The notes under the pieces are model-generated. The model was not told the DNA's origin. It ran no database searches and worked only from the letters and a program-made list of their open reading frames with translations. The translations under genes and the position numbers were made by a program. This document shows, piece by piece, positions 50,181 to 62,113 of a stretch of 64,000 nucleotides of DNA. Origin of the DNA: Pithys albifrons albifrons (taxonomy: Eukaryota; Chordata; Aves; Passeriformes; Thamnophilidae); assembly GCF_047495875.1 (NCBI RefSeq), contig NC_092497.1, positions 58,458,977-58,522,976 on the forward strand, in the 5' to 3' direction. Position 1 is the first letter of the stretch. The number at the start of each line of letters is the position of its first letter.

Positions 50181-51783
50181 GGTTTGGTGTATTTTGCTAT
50201 GCTATAAATAGTTCTTTATTAATTTATATATTAATAATTCCTTTCCTTTAGAATTTTTTCCCGTCTCAATTTAATGGAACATTTTATATATTTGAACAAC
50301 TTCAGATTTTTGTGTGTATTGTGAATAAACACTACTGTTTTCCCTTATTGGCAGAGGGCAGTAGTGCATCTCGTAACTGGGACAGAAATGCCTACCTAAA
50401 TTACATCTGCCTAAATTAGGGGATTATATTCCAAGGTGCCTTACAGATACCAGAGAAAGAGAGAAGAAAAGGGCTTTTAAATAGGCTTACCCTAATAAAA
50501 ACTGTGGAGCGCATGCATTTTCATTCCTCGAGTCAAACTGATAATGGTTTTAATGTTTAGGTAGCTTTCTGCATCTCCAGTCATAAAAAACCCTGCTGTT
50601 TAATTTTAATTCTCTTGTTATACTCACCCACAGAGGAGCTTATCTTAATCTCACTTCATATTGTGTCAAGGATACAAACACCACTTAATGTTTTTCTTCC
50701 ACAGAAGTGCTGATTGTGAGCATAGAAGAGACTCATTTGTATTGTAGTCAGTGCCCACTGTAATGAAGGCTCGCATATTTTCTACAACAATACTGCTAAC
50801 CTGAATTCTTTGTTATGAGGCCTGGAGTCTGAAGCACTCCAGTACTATTGCAGACTGGAGTTTCTGTTAGAGAAAAAAAAAAAAAAGTTTTGAAAATGGA
50901 GGCTGTGCCCTTGTGGTATTTAATTATTTAATTCAATTAAATCATATGTTGCCCCTAGCTTTATACTTCCGTTGAATTACATATTGATTATCTAAAGTAG
51001 TAGAATAGTTTTCTGAGGGTAATTTGAAGGTTAGATAGATATGGAAGAGAAGGAAGACAACTTTACCTGGATAGATGTCATGGATTGCTTGAGAATTACC
51101 TATTCATATTGAAAGTGGACAGCACTGAAATAATTGTAGAGTCTGGTATTTCAATATTAGCAATTTGCTGACAGGAAACAAATAGTTAATTTGTGTGCCA
51201 GAGCATTTACAGATTCATTAACCTCAATTTACCTTTAGCTATCACTTGGTGTGCTTTTGCATTGGGACATCTTACAAACCCCTGTTTATAGAGGCAAAAT
51301 ATTTGATACCTAGAAAATATAAAACTACACTAGTGTTAACCTGGCACAGTGCTGTTTTCTGCAATGCAATATCTGATTTGTACAAGTCCAACCACAAAGC
51401 AGTAAAACATCAGCAGTACCTGTTATTAACCTTTTTGTGATTAGAAGGGAAAAAAAGGAACAATCCACTGTGTTTTATGTCCCATGATTTCTTCATGCCT
51501 TTTTTGCTTTTCTTCCCTGAGTTCTCTGCCATCTTTTTCGTTGTGAGCTTTGGCACTATTCCTTACTTTTTCAAAATGTAATAGAATTAGTATTTTCCTG
51601 TGCAGTTTGACAACTAGATGAAGTGAAAGGTGTTACTTTTAAGCCTCTCTGGAGGAAAGTCTGACCTCATTCAGCCACTAACCACCTCATATCTATGCTC
51701 CAAATAAAGTCAAATTAGCAATTAAGGATAGTGTTGAACAGATTTTACAGAATTTTCCTTTCCATTTTGTAGTATTATTACCA
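50181..51783. other. AT-rich non-coding DNA with a small hairpin cluster
   Basis: At 50,822-50,860 three 7-bp arms (CTGGAGT, ACTCCAGT, ACTGGAG) can form two mutually exclusive stems. They are followed by a run of A at about 50,873-50,886. No gene is supported. Confidence 0.6.
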
Positions 51784-51859
51784 TTGTTGTTGTTGTTATT
51801 GTTATTATTATTATTGTTATTATTATTATTAATAATAATTATTAATTATTATTATTATT
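51784..51859. repeat. (TTG/TTA)n trinucleotide array with internal palindrome
   Basis: TTG units give way to mixed TTG/TTA and then TTA units. At 51822-51839 the polarity switches from ATT to AAT units, making a perfect 18-bp palindrome, and then it switches back. The array is open to slippage and cruciform extrusion. Confidence 0.95.
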
Positions 51860-54800
51860 CCAAAAAGTTATGCTAGTCTGTGTGTGTGTATGCGTATGTT
51901 TTTGTTTAATTGTTTGTTTGGGGTTTTTTAGTCAAAAAAGCACCAAGTGAAATTGCATTTGTTCCCTTTACCCTGGTTAGGAGAAAAATTCAATGTGGGC
52001 CCATAAATCACATTAACTGCTTCACTCAAAGTCCAGCTGGGAGACATTATTACTAAAATAGGTTCTCTCTATTAGGAATACAATTGTGTAAAAAATGCTA
52101 ATGCAAAAATATTTTAAAATAATGTCTGCAGAACAAAATCCTAGTTTTTGATGCCTAGTACAGCTGGATGCAGGAAGTCATGCATATTTGTGTGTGGCTT
52201 CACTGGCAGTGGGGAACTAACTGCATATTGGAATTTTTTGCCCTGGTCCTGGCTCATCTACAAAAACCTATTGAGAGACTACTGAGTGGGCCATCTGCAG
52301 CAGATGTTCCATAAGGACATTCTGAGGTGTGGTCCATATGTTTCTGCCAGTTTAACTATAGGCAGTTGATAATAGAGGCTATTCTTTTGTCTGCATAAAA
52401 ATGTTCCTCTCTCTAGGACTGAATTCCCTTCCTTAAGTTCTTTGTGGACTCATTATTTTGCTCATTTTTGCCTTCTCTTTTCTTCTTTCCTAGTGTCCAG
52501 TTCCTTTGTCTGTTCTCTGACTTTTAGATTGTTGTGGCCTGTGCAACTTTTCCTCTAATTGCTTCCATCAATTGCTTAGTCAGGTAGGTATCAAACTTCT
52601 GAGTTTAACTTTGGTAAAAATAAATTGCTTCCCTACCCTGTAAGGAAAAATTGCAATAGTAGATAATGAATGTGCACTCACTGGTTACTCAGATTTGACA
52701 CCCCAAGTTTTTTAAAAAACTCTTTTCCTAATAGACACAAGGCTGCTCTTACAAAGACCCCTTTGGCAGCAGGTATGGTCAAAATGCACATATTGATTAG
52801 TGTTCTCTCCAAAGTCCATTATCTGCTTTGAAGACCAGTTCATTAAAATGTGTCCTGTTTCTACAATACAGAACTTGTGAAGACTGCTGAGACTGTAAAG
52901 AGTAAATTCTTAAACATTTCTATAGGTCTGTGCAAAAGTAGAAAACTTGGCACAAAGTTGGGCTTCCAGTGGTATTTCACAGTTTTCTAAAAGTGATGTT
53001 GTCATTTCCGTATGTTGCTATCATGAAGATCTATTTTTTGGGTAAAAGAACTTTCCTAGGAAGCAATAAGCTCATTTAATGACAATAACATACAGACACA
53101 GACATGCACACACAGGTATGCACACACCCTTACTGAAATGATTCTTCTGCATCAGTTTTCTTGGTTTTAAGCAGAGGCTGTTATGTTCTTTGTAAATAGT
53201 TCTTGTGAATAGTTCTACAGAATATAAGTAGATGTGTTTATTTTTATTTAAAGAGGACTAAAATACAGTACTCTTTACTATCGTAATTTAAAAAATAGTA
53301 CATTAATATTCTACAAGCAAAAATCTTACTGGTGAAATCAGCTACCTGAAAGTTGATCTCACAATTATAAATCTCATGTGTGAAACTCAGTAGGTCAAAG
53401 TAAGATAAACTAGTTGCACAGTAATAACTAAATAAATTGAAAATAATTTGGCAATTGGGTCAAGGTTTCAGCTCAGATTTTGAAATCTCTGGTCATGGAG
53501 AGGCCAGCTCACCAGCTGGCAAAATGGTAACTTAGATGATAAAACTGATTACTGTCTAAGAATGTATTTAGAACATACATGCAAGTGTTGAATGCATGTA
53601 AAGTTTTATTTTATACCATATTACTAACTGAATTCTATTCTAGTAATACTTTTTAAAATAATTTGAAAATTTTGATTCCAGTGTATTTATAATTCTGTCT
53701 TTATTTTCACAAATGATGAGTAATTATGTTATTCTACAAATAAAAAAGATGCAGTCCAAAATGGTGGGTTTGGTGAAGGATGATGGAAGTCAAATGAGGA
53801 CTTTAAACAACATTTTCATTTAAATAATTAAGTAGGAAATTTGATCAATTTAAAATATAGTTTAAAAATGATCTAAAAATTCTTGGTTTAGGCATACTTG
53901 GGAATACTAAATTCACCTGATAACTTACAATTGACAATAAATATTGATAGCAATGTATAATGATAGCAATAAATACGTAGTTAATTTGAAAACTAGAGAA
54001 ATTTAAATGAAAATTTAGAACTACTGAAGACAAGAATTTGACAAGTCAGATTGAAAAGGAAGTATACTGAAAACAGAGTAATATGACTTGTGTGCAATAG
54101 CACAAACAGAAAATATCAATCAGAATGCAATAGAAAATAGAATTCTGATAATTATTAAAAATTTTTAAAATGGGCTAGGTGTTCAAATAATTTTATGATA
54201 AGGAAGTTTTGTTGCTAATTGGAGCTTTGAGAAGCCCTCAAGAAGGAAAAATAAAGTAGAATAATTTTAAATCAACAAGAATCCAATAATTTCCGCAGTG
54301 TTTAAAGAATTTTAAAAGTGGTAGAAGGAATTAAAATGTGTTTAATGGATCTGAAACTCACTTATTCTTAATGGGAATTCCACTAGTGAAATTTTAGTAG
54401 TGGAGGAATCTTGAAATAATCTCAGAGTGATCCTCTACAAATTTTTACTGCTGTTTCTTATGCTTAGAACGGTAAAAAAATCCTAAATAAATGTAAGGAA
54501 ATATTTCTTACCAAAAATAAGTAAAAAATGGTATTTGTCTATCATCATATATAAAGTCATGAAGTTAGGCACTCAATGTGACATCCACACTCAGAGAAGC
54601 AGAAAAATCAGTGGTTAAGGATAATCAGCTCCAAAGGATGCTGGAATGGAGCACAAGCTTGTCTCAGTGTGTTCTCTGCTGCTGTGGTGTGAGAGACTGA
54701 GCAGCTGTCCCAAAGCACCGCTGTGCACATGATCATGGATAGAAACATGTTTTTCCAGCTGACAGGGACTGATTTTTGCTACTGAAAAATTATACACACC

Positions 54801-55209
54801 TTCATCCTCGTCATTCATACACAAGGATGATCACAGATTCCTGTGTCTTTCATTCTGTCTATTAACCATGTAGTATTACCCCTTATCCAGTTACCAACAA
54901 AAATCCTGACTGCTCCTTGGTGTAGCTCCCCTCCTCCTTGCTGACTGATCCAGACTGAAGTATGCACAGGAATATACTTACTCCTGTGAGGACAGAGAGC
55001 AGGCTTAGATAGAAATCAGTGAGTAGTGGGGTTAAACAGAAGACAGGGTAGAATGCAGTGACATAGTAAAGGACTTGGACAGACCAGGAGACTGCCCAGC
55101 AGCAAGATTACTATAAGACAGACCTTTTAAAACCCACTCCATTCCATTTTCCTCCCTGATTAACCTTGCTTTCTCCTTTTCCTGAATTTTGTCCCATGCT
55201 GTAAACATC
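51860..55209. other. AT-rich non-coding DNA, no gene seen
   Basis: A mixed CA-rich stretch lies at about 53,090-53,128. The frames are 62-69 codons, except for the 90-codon minus frame at 55032-55304, which runs antisense into the CR1. No gene is supported. Confidence 0.6.
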
Positions 55210-56396
55210 CTTGTAAACAAGAGATTAGATCCAGCCAGCATGGGTTTAGGAGGGGCAGGTCCTGTCTGACCAACCTGATCTCTTTTTACGATCAGGTGAC
55301 CCATCTGGTGGATGAGGGGAAGGCTGTGGATGTGTCTATCTGGACTTCAGTGAGGCCTTTGACACTGTCTCCCATAATATAGTCCTGGAAAAGTTGGTAG
55401 CCCATGTCTTGGACAAGTGTACCCTCTCCTGGATTAGGAGCCGGCTGGAGGGTCGGGCCCAGAGGGTGCTGGTGAACGGAGCTGCATCCAGCTGGCGGCC
55501 AGTCACCAGTGGTGTTCCCCAGGGGTCTGTGTTGGGTCCAGTCCTGTTTAACATATTTATTGATGATTTAGATGAGGGGATTGAGTCCAGCATCAGCAAA
55601 TTTGCTGATGACACCAAGTTGGGAGAGAGTGTCGACCTGCTAGAAGGCAGGAGGACTGCAGAGGGATCTGGATAGACTTGAGAGATGGGCTTATTCCAAT
55701 GGGATGAAGCTCAATAAGGCCAAGTGCTGAGTCCTGCACTTTGGCCACAACAACCCCCTGCAGCGCTCCAGGCTGGGCACAGAGTGGCTGGAGAGCAGCC
55801 AGGCAGAAAGGGACCTGGGGGTACTAATTGACAGGAAGCTCAACATGAGCCAACAGTGTGCCCAGGTGGCCAAGAAGACCAATGGGATCCTGTTCTGGAT
55901 CAAAAATAGCGCGGCCAGCAGGCCCAGGGCAGTGATCCTTCCCCTGTACTCTGTGTTGGTGAGGCCACACCTTGAGTATTGGGTTCAGTTCTGAGCCCCT
56001 CAGTTCAGGAAAGAGATTGAGGGGCTGGAGCGGGTCCAGAGAAGAGCAACAAGGCTGGAGAAGGGACTGGAGCACAAGTGCTGTGGGGAGAGGCTGAGGG
56101 AGCTGGGGGTGTTTAGCCTGGAGAAGAGGAGGCTCAGAGGTGACCTCAGCACTGTCTAGAACTATCTGAAGGGAAGTTCTAGCCAGGTGGGGGTTGGTCT
56201 CTTCTCCCAGGCACTCAGCAATAGGACAAGGGGGCACGGGATCAAGCTCTGCCATGGGAAATTGGAGATCAGAAAAAAATTCTTTCCAGAGAGAGTAATC
56301 ACGCAGTGGAATGGGCTGCCCAGAGAGGTGGTGGATTCACCATCCCTGGAGATTCCTAAACAAAGATTGGCCGTGGCACTGAGTGCCATGATCTAG
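55210..56396 (+). pseudogene. CR1 ORF2 reverse-transcriptase remnant
   Basis: The intact protein would copy CR1 RNA at the insertion site. This remnant keeps three reverse-transcriptase motifs in the segment read from about 55,333: a YLDFSEAFD motif A with its catalytic Asp, a VPQGSVLGP motif B, and a FADDTKL motif C with the paired catalytic Asp residues. The frame is broken near 55,332 by what looks like a 1-bp loss, and again near 55,655. From there one frame runs to the natural stop at 56394-56396, with three premature stops: TGA at 55728-55730, TGA at 55992-55994 and TAG at 56157-56159. The final part has the CR1 C-terminal signature 'WNGLPREVVDSPSLE'. The upstream endonuclease half is missing. 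The first ATG of the open segment (55394) is internal and not a real start. Frames on the opposite strand here (55336-55617, 55824-56255, 56162-56389) are antisense shadows. Confidence 0.93.
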
Positions 56397-56480
56397 TAAA
56401 TGGACTGGAGTTGGACCAGGGGTTGGACTTGATGATCTCAGAGGTCTTTTCCAACCCAATTGATTCTATGATTCTATGAT
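55210..56480 (+). mobile_element. CR1 LINE, long 5'-truncated copy
   Basis: This is a copy of about 1.27 kb of the chicken-repeat-1 non-LTR retrotransposon. It contains the C-terminal half of the reverse-transcriptase ORF and a complete 3' end. The 3' UTR (from 56397) contains the typical 'gttggacttgatgatctc' and 'ttttccaaccca' blocks. It finishes with two copies of the ATTCTATGAT-type terminal repeat (to 56480), which CR1 uses as its 3' target. The 5' end is truncated within the ORF, as usual for CR1, which lacks poly(A) and clear target-site duplications. It is much less AT-rich than its surroundings and the best preserved repeat of the window. Frameshifts and stops (see the pseudogene entry) make it non-autonomous. 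I do not assign a subfamily. Confidence 0.96.
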
Positions 56481-59400
56481 CCTGTTATCCTTAATAATCC
56501 TATTGCACAGTTTCACAGTTTCCTCGAAACTGTAAGAAGTTTTGCATAGTCTACAAGTCCCTGTGGCTCTTATGATACTCTTGTTTCCTCTATATTTCCA
56601 GATACGCGAATCTGTCAGAACCTCCTCTTTATGATCATATTTTGGGGGTTTTTAATGACCCATTAGATAGAGATCTGAGAGTTCTCTTTGCTGATGTTTC
56701 CATCCTCTTCTTTTCCACAGAGGTTCTGTATGTTGTTTTAATTAATTACTTTTCCAGCATCTTTTGATAATCTTTCAGTCTGAATAGCTCTTAACCACAG
56801 ATCTCTGAAAGCAGATATGCTTTCATTTTGCTTATGCCCATATTAAGAATTAAGAAAAAGCTAAGAAAAAATTCTGAAATACAACAATTACCTAGAGGGA
56901 TATATGAAAGAAAGGAACATAGATCTCAATTAGTTGCTGAATACTTAAACATATGTGGATAAGTAGAGGAATATCAAGTAGTGATATGAGAGAGTCAGTG
57001 CAGAGCAATAGTCCTATAAGATTCAGAGAAGCACTGGAAATTAGTGTTCTGACCACCTTCCTTATTTTTTTCCCCATATTTCCCTCTCATTGACCCTTCT
57101 TTTCCTTCCCTGGATGTCTCTAGCACTAAGCCTGCAGTAGAGTTTTTCTGAATTGGTATTGTTTGTATTCTAAGAACTGTTTGGAAAAATTAATTCAAAC
57201 AATATAGGCATTGCAATAAAAGAGATAAAGATATTTCCGGATCTTTTTAAGAGCAACTACTTTGATACTGTGTAGGCAGATCACTGGGATTTTGCTACAT
57301 TTACTGCTTTTCCTTAATGGATTCATTGCATATCTCTTCTCTTTTCATGTTCTTACTGGCACGAAACTTAATACTGAGTTTCTAAGAGTGTGAAACTTCC
57401 AGCAATCTGCTGACTAGACTGCAGTTATCTATAAATAATTGTATAGCTCTGGTTATAGCTTCATTGATTTTTTTTTTTTTTGTCTTGGTAGTACCTTCAA
57501 GTCCACAAATATCTTCTCAACCTCCTGTACAACTTCTGATTGTCAGATTACTAGCAGTTTCATAAAATCACTAGTAGATAGATATTTCCTTCATTTCAGA
57601 TAATTTAAGTGGGGGCTTTTTTTGTTTGCTTTGGGGGGGTTTTTGTATTTAGGTCAAATAGCTAATTGCAATTGACTATCTTTTTCTCTCTTTTTTTTTT
57701 CAGATTTCTGTGCCTTCTGTGAATTATTCTGATAATTCTCGAATTTTCTTGAATATTGAGATTCTTTTACTGACTCTTTTTATGGGAGATGTTTCTGATA
57801 ACACAAACAACTGAAGCGAACTTATTCTCATTTTTTTAATCATAATTTTTCCTGAAGGTTTATTCCTGGAAATCATCTTGAAAGTTGCCAAGTGCACAAC
57901 AGAAATTTGTATCTATTTTTATATTTTTGAAAATTTAACACATCTTCTTTTACCATTGTTTACTTTGGGTTGTTTGTTTATTTATTTGTTTTTTGGTTCG
58001 TTGGCTTTTTTTCTATACCAAGTCTTTTTATTCAGGCAACAACACTACATTAATTTCTTAGCTCCAAGATTTACATAATTAGAAAATTCTTTACATTTAG
58101 TACTTATTTTGGACTTGTTTACTTAGCATTAGTTCTTCTTACACATGGATCTATCAAGCATGTGGAAACATCAAAGTCTTTCCACTCTCTTAAGAATACA
58201 CAGTTTACAGGAAGGAGTCCTCCTTTATTAGATACCTATTTTTAAAAGCTACAAAATTAGCACGTTGCAGCTCAAATAGTAGTGCAGTCTTGATGGGCAA
58301 ATTGAGAGATTTTTATTTGTGCTCTTTGGGGTCTTTATAGTAAAGAATACTAAAAAGTATCATGTATCCAAATAATGAAAGTAAAGTTTTTTTAAAAAAT
58401 CAGTAATTGTGACTTTTCTATCTAGATTTGAACATTCTGCAGCACTGTAAATACTGACTTAAATTTAACCTTTAACACTATCTTAATAGGATCAGTCTTA
58501 TTCTTACAAGACCAATTATCAAATTCAAGATGCAGTATGTAACCTTTCTGTGCTTCAAAACTAAATTTGATGGTAATTTACATTCCTGATTCTCTGGTGA
58601 CAATAAAAATACTATTGTTATACAAGTTTTAATGGGGGGCTGGGGAGAGGTTGGGAGACAGGAAAGAACCATTAGACATTACTGCAAGACCAGAGGATGT
58701 TTCACAATAAATATGTGAAAATGTGTTTCTAATATTTCCCTGTTTCTTTTATTGTAATATTTTGAAAAGAGATTTTGAATTAAATTAATTCAAACAAGGG
58801 AATTAGAATATTGCAATATAATTGACAGGAAGATTATAAAGCCTCTTTATATGTCTTGATCCAAGCTGCTCGGCCATGTACATGATACTAGAACCATCTT
58901 CTTCCTAAGCAATTAGGAAAACTAAAACTTGACTGTGAATGAAGCAGTATTCCTGATTTAATAAGGGTATGTAGTTATTGGCAATCCAAGTTTTCAACAG
59001 ACATAATCAACACTACTTACAGATGAAGATCTGGGTTTAATTTACCAAAACCTGGACTACTAAATCAAATATTTTTTTTTAATTTAGAATAATACTGTTA
59101 AAATTATACACACAGCTTCATGGTAGTATCTGTAGGTAGATTTTAATTTTTGCAGTTTTCTGAGATTTATCCTTATTTAAGAGATGACAATATTTTAATT
59201 TCAATGTATTCCTTTGTGATCTAAGTGCTAATTTGTCTCACTCCTTCATAGTTTTTTAAATGTATATGTGCTGTCTGCTGTCATCTGCATTTGAGGCTTA
59301 AGCAATTACAGAAATAGATGCCCTATGCCATCTTGGTTTCCTTGTAGCAAATTCATTTAATGCATACGTGATTTTACAGAGATGTTGCTTGTTTTCAAGC

Positions 59401-61939
59401 AAAATATATTATCTACAAGAATACTGGAGATGTATGCAGCAGAACTGCTTCATTTAGATGAGAGTCATATCATCATTCTGGTATTGATTGATTTTAATAT
59501 AACCACTCTAATTTCTTGTACCCTGCAAAATGTTTGTTTTCTCTACATGTAAGGAACAAATATAGAAACAAAAATATGTAGTCCATTTACTATATATTAA
59601 CTAAAATAAGGAATACTAAAGAAAACACTGGGAAATGTTGTGGAACATATAAGATCCAATGAATCTCTGCTTTCTCCTTTTTTTATTGCTTTATAAAAGA
59701 TTAAATCTTAATACATGATTCAGTACTTTTAGTGTGATTACAGATCTCCTACTGACCTGGAAAATATTACATGATCCATATGGACTCAAAACACTGATAA
59801 AAAGTAACTGTTCCTTCTGTTTAGTAATTTTACCCCTGTTCAAAGGTTAAGAAATCATGTGTCACATTAAAAACAACAGCAAAGTATTCAACTCCAGTTC
59901 CTCTCTGCAAGTGATCTGTCACAGAAAGCAAATATTTCAGCTAATTATATTTACAACTATATTCATCCTAAGTACCTCTATGTTTATGAGTGAGTCATTT
60001 TGCTCCAGGCCCATACAGCTCATTTTTAGAAAGTAAAAGTTTCTTTTCCTGGCTTTGATCATTAAGAATGTACTTTACACTTGTGTCTGTTCAATGGAAA
60101 GGTTTGTTTTCCCTCTGTAGTCTATGTCTTGCCATTTGGGAATATAAGTTCACTGTCACAAAGTGGGATTCAAATATATGTAGTCAGAAACTAGCCTCTT
60201 TTTACTGTGCAGAATAATTTGGAAGAACAAAATATTATTTTTATAGTTAATAGGAAGCATGGATTAATACCAAATTGCTATAACTGTTTTAAACACAGAA
60301 ATTCACAAAATGAGGGAAGGAGTCCATGGCTACTCAGAGGGCAGTTGCTGCTAAGTTTCTCAGCAGGATGGGAAATTATCATAACAGCAAATGCATGAAA
60401 AGCTGTTGTAGAGCTCCTGATGGCCAGGGACTCCCCTGTCTCCACTTTCTGCCTTGCAATAATTTTCTCATCAATGCTCCCCACCTCACCCCTAGTTCTG
60501 AGAGTCACAGTTGATGTCCTGGATTTCTGCATGAAAAACCCATATGTTCTCAAGTTGATAGAAACTTGGGAAGGAAAGAATTTGTATTTCTTATCAAAAG
60601 ATATCTGATAATTGGAGTTACTCAGGGGAAATAAGGCTTATCTCTGAAGCCAGGGTGAACACTCATGTTGGCTGTTACTAGCAAAGGAAATGTTAACCAA
60701 TTGGAACTGAAGCAATGAAAGCAAAAGCTCTAATTGTACCACATGGGAAAGAAAAATAATGACAAATTAATGTTATTTTTTTCCCCATAACCTTTTTAAT
60801 CTTTTTTTCTTTTGGATTGTTTCTTATTAATTCTTCCTATCCAGCCTTTAAATAAGTAATTTTTTTTTCTTTATAGGCATATTTGAAATAATTTCTACTT
60901 CAGAGTTTTGCCTTAACATGAAAAGTTTCATAATAGTAACATTTGTCCTAAAATGGCAGAGACCTCAAGAAGGACAAATAGTGGGAGCTGTTAACTTATG
61001 TTGAATGTTGCATACAATTTTTACTGAAAATCCCCTGATGTGTCTCCATTTTCAAACATATATTCAGGAATTGTCCATGCAACCATTTGACAACATTTTT
61101 GCCCTTTTTTATTCAAACCCCCCGGGGCAAAACCTAAGAACAGAAGATAAATATAAAGACAATATTATGTAAAAGAAGGATTATATGTGAAATAAATGTA
61201 TGAAATTTTTAAGTAAGAAAAGTATCCCGACCAAGTTACTAATCAGCTGTGTTAGAATAAATAGTGCACAGGAAATGTTCTCTGCAAAACAAAACCCCAT
61301 CATATATGTATGGTCACTTGCTACTTTTGATCAATTTCAAGGATGAATTTCAGCACTGTAGGATGAAGTATTTAGAAGGTGTTTTAAGGCTTTCTGGGTC
61401 ATTAAGAACATTGTGCCAAAAGCTGTCGTAAGAATGTTGTGGATTTGTCTGTTTCGTGCTCTAATTTAAGTGTCCATTTATTGAATGCTCCGAAAGTATC
61501 AGTCTACAAAGAACTTCTGTTTGTTTCTTAGGTGAATGACTATAGATTCGATATGCACACATTGTGTGTATATGCAGGAACACAAATATATCTATTAAGG
61601 CATATGTGCATACATATACTGATTTATCAGCTTTGGAAGTTTTCCCTTTACCAATTACAGCATTATTCAAAATGGACTATACAGTGTCTTAACCTTAGAG
61701 TGTACATTCTACCTAATAGTATACATTAAATCTCTCATACTGCTACAAAAATTTTTTCTATTTTTTATAAAAGTTTGGCAAATTATAAGAAAATACATAG
61801 CCATTTGTAAAATATTTAAACAATTCTCATAAAGACATATTCTTTGAAAGAGTAGCCAGCTTATTGCTAGCAAAACCATTCTAAACACTAGCCACAGTAG
61901 TCTTTTCATCACACATTTGTATCATATTTATAACAGTTA
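56481..61939. other. AT-rich non-coding DNA, no gene seen
   Basis: T-rich tracts lie at about 57,469-57,481, 57,611-57,645 and 57,964-58,012. A slightly less AT-rich patch with overlapping frames on both strands lies at 60,278-60,608 (91 codons minus, 62 codons plus), with no recognisable family. Nothing else is supported. Confidence 0.6.
57964..58012. repeat. T-rich (GTTT/ATTT)n tract
   Basis: T-rich with GTTTGTTTATTTATTTG-like units. The Phe/Leu-rich frame at 57878-58078 (+) simply translates it. Confidence 0.8.
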
Positions 61940-62113
61940 ACCACTGGCACAGGTTATCCAGAGATGTGCAGTTTCAAAACTTGGAAATATCCAAAACTCA
62001 GCTTCTTGAAGTCTTGAGCAACATGGTCTATGAATTAACTTTGCTTTGAGCAGGGAACTGGACTAGATTACCTTCTTAGGACACTTACAACATAAATGTT
62101 TCCATCATTCTAT
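61940..62113 (+). mobile_element. CR1 LINE 3' end, old, 5'-truncated
   Basis: Colinear landmarks of a CR1 3' end are visible: a 'ccactggcacaggttatcca' block, an 'atatccaaaactcagcttc' block, 'cttgagcaacatggtct', then 'ctttgagcagggaactgg' with 'actagatta', and finally a worn 'ccatcattctat' terminal repeat at 62102-62113. The 'tttgagcaggg...actagat' arrangement differs from the 55 kb copy, so this is another CR1 subfamily. Divergence is high, so the insertion is old. No coding frame remains. Confidence 0.85.

Noticed and set aside
55336..56389. Several long minus-strand frames (93, 143 and 75 codons).
   Set aside because: They are antisense to the CR1 reverse-transcriptase remnant and owe their length to its lower AT content.
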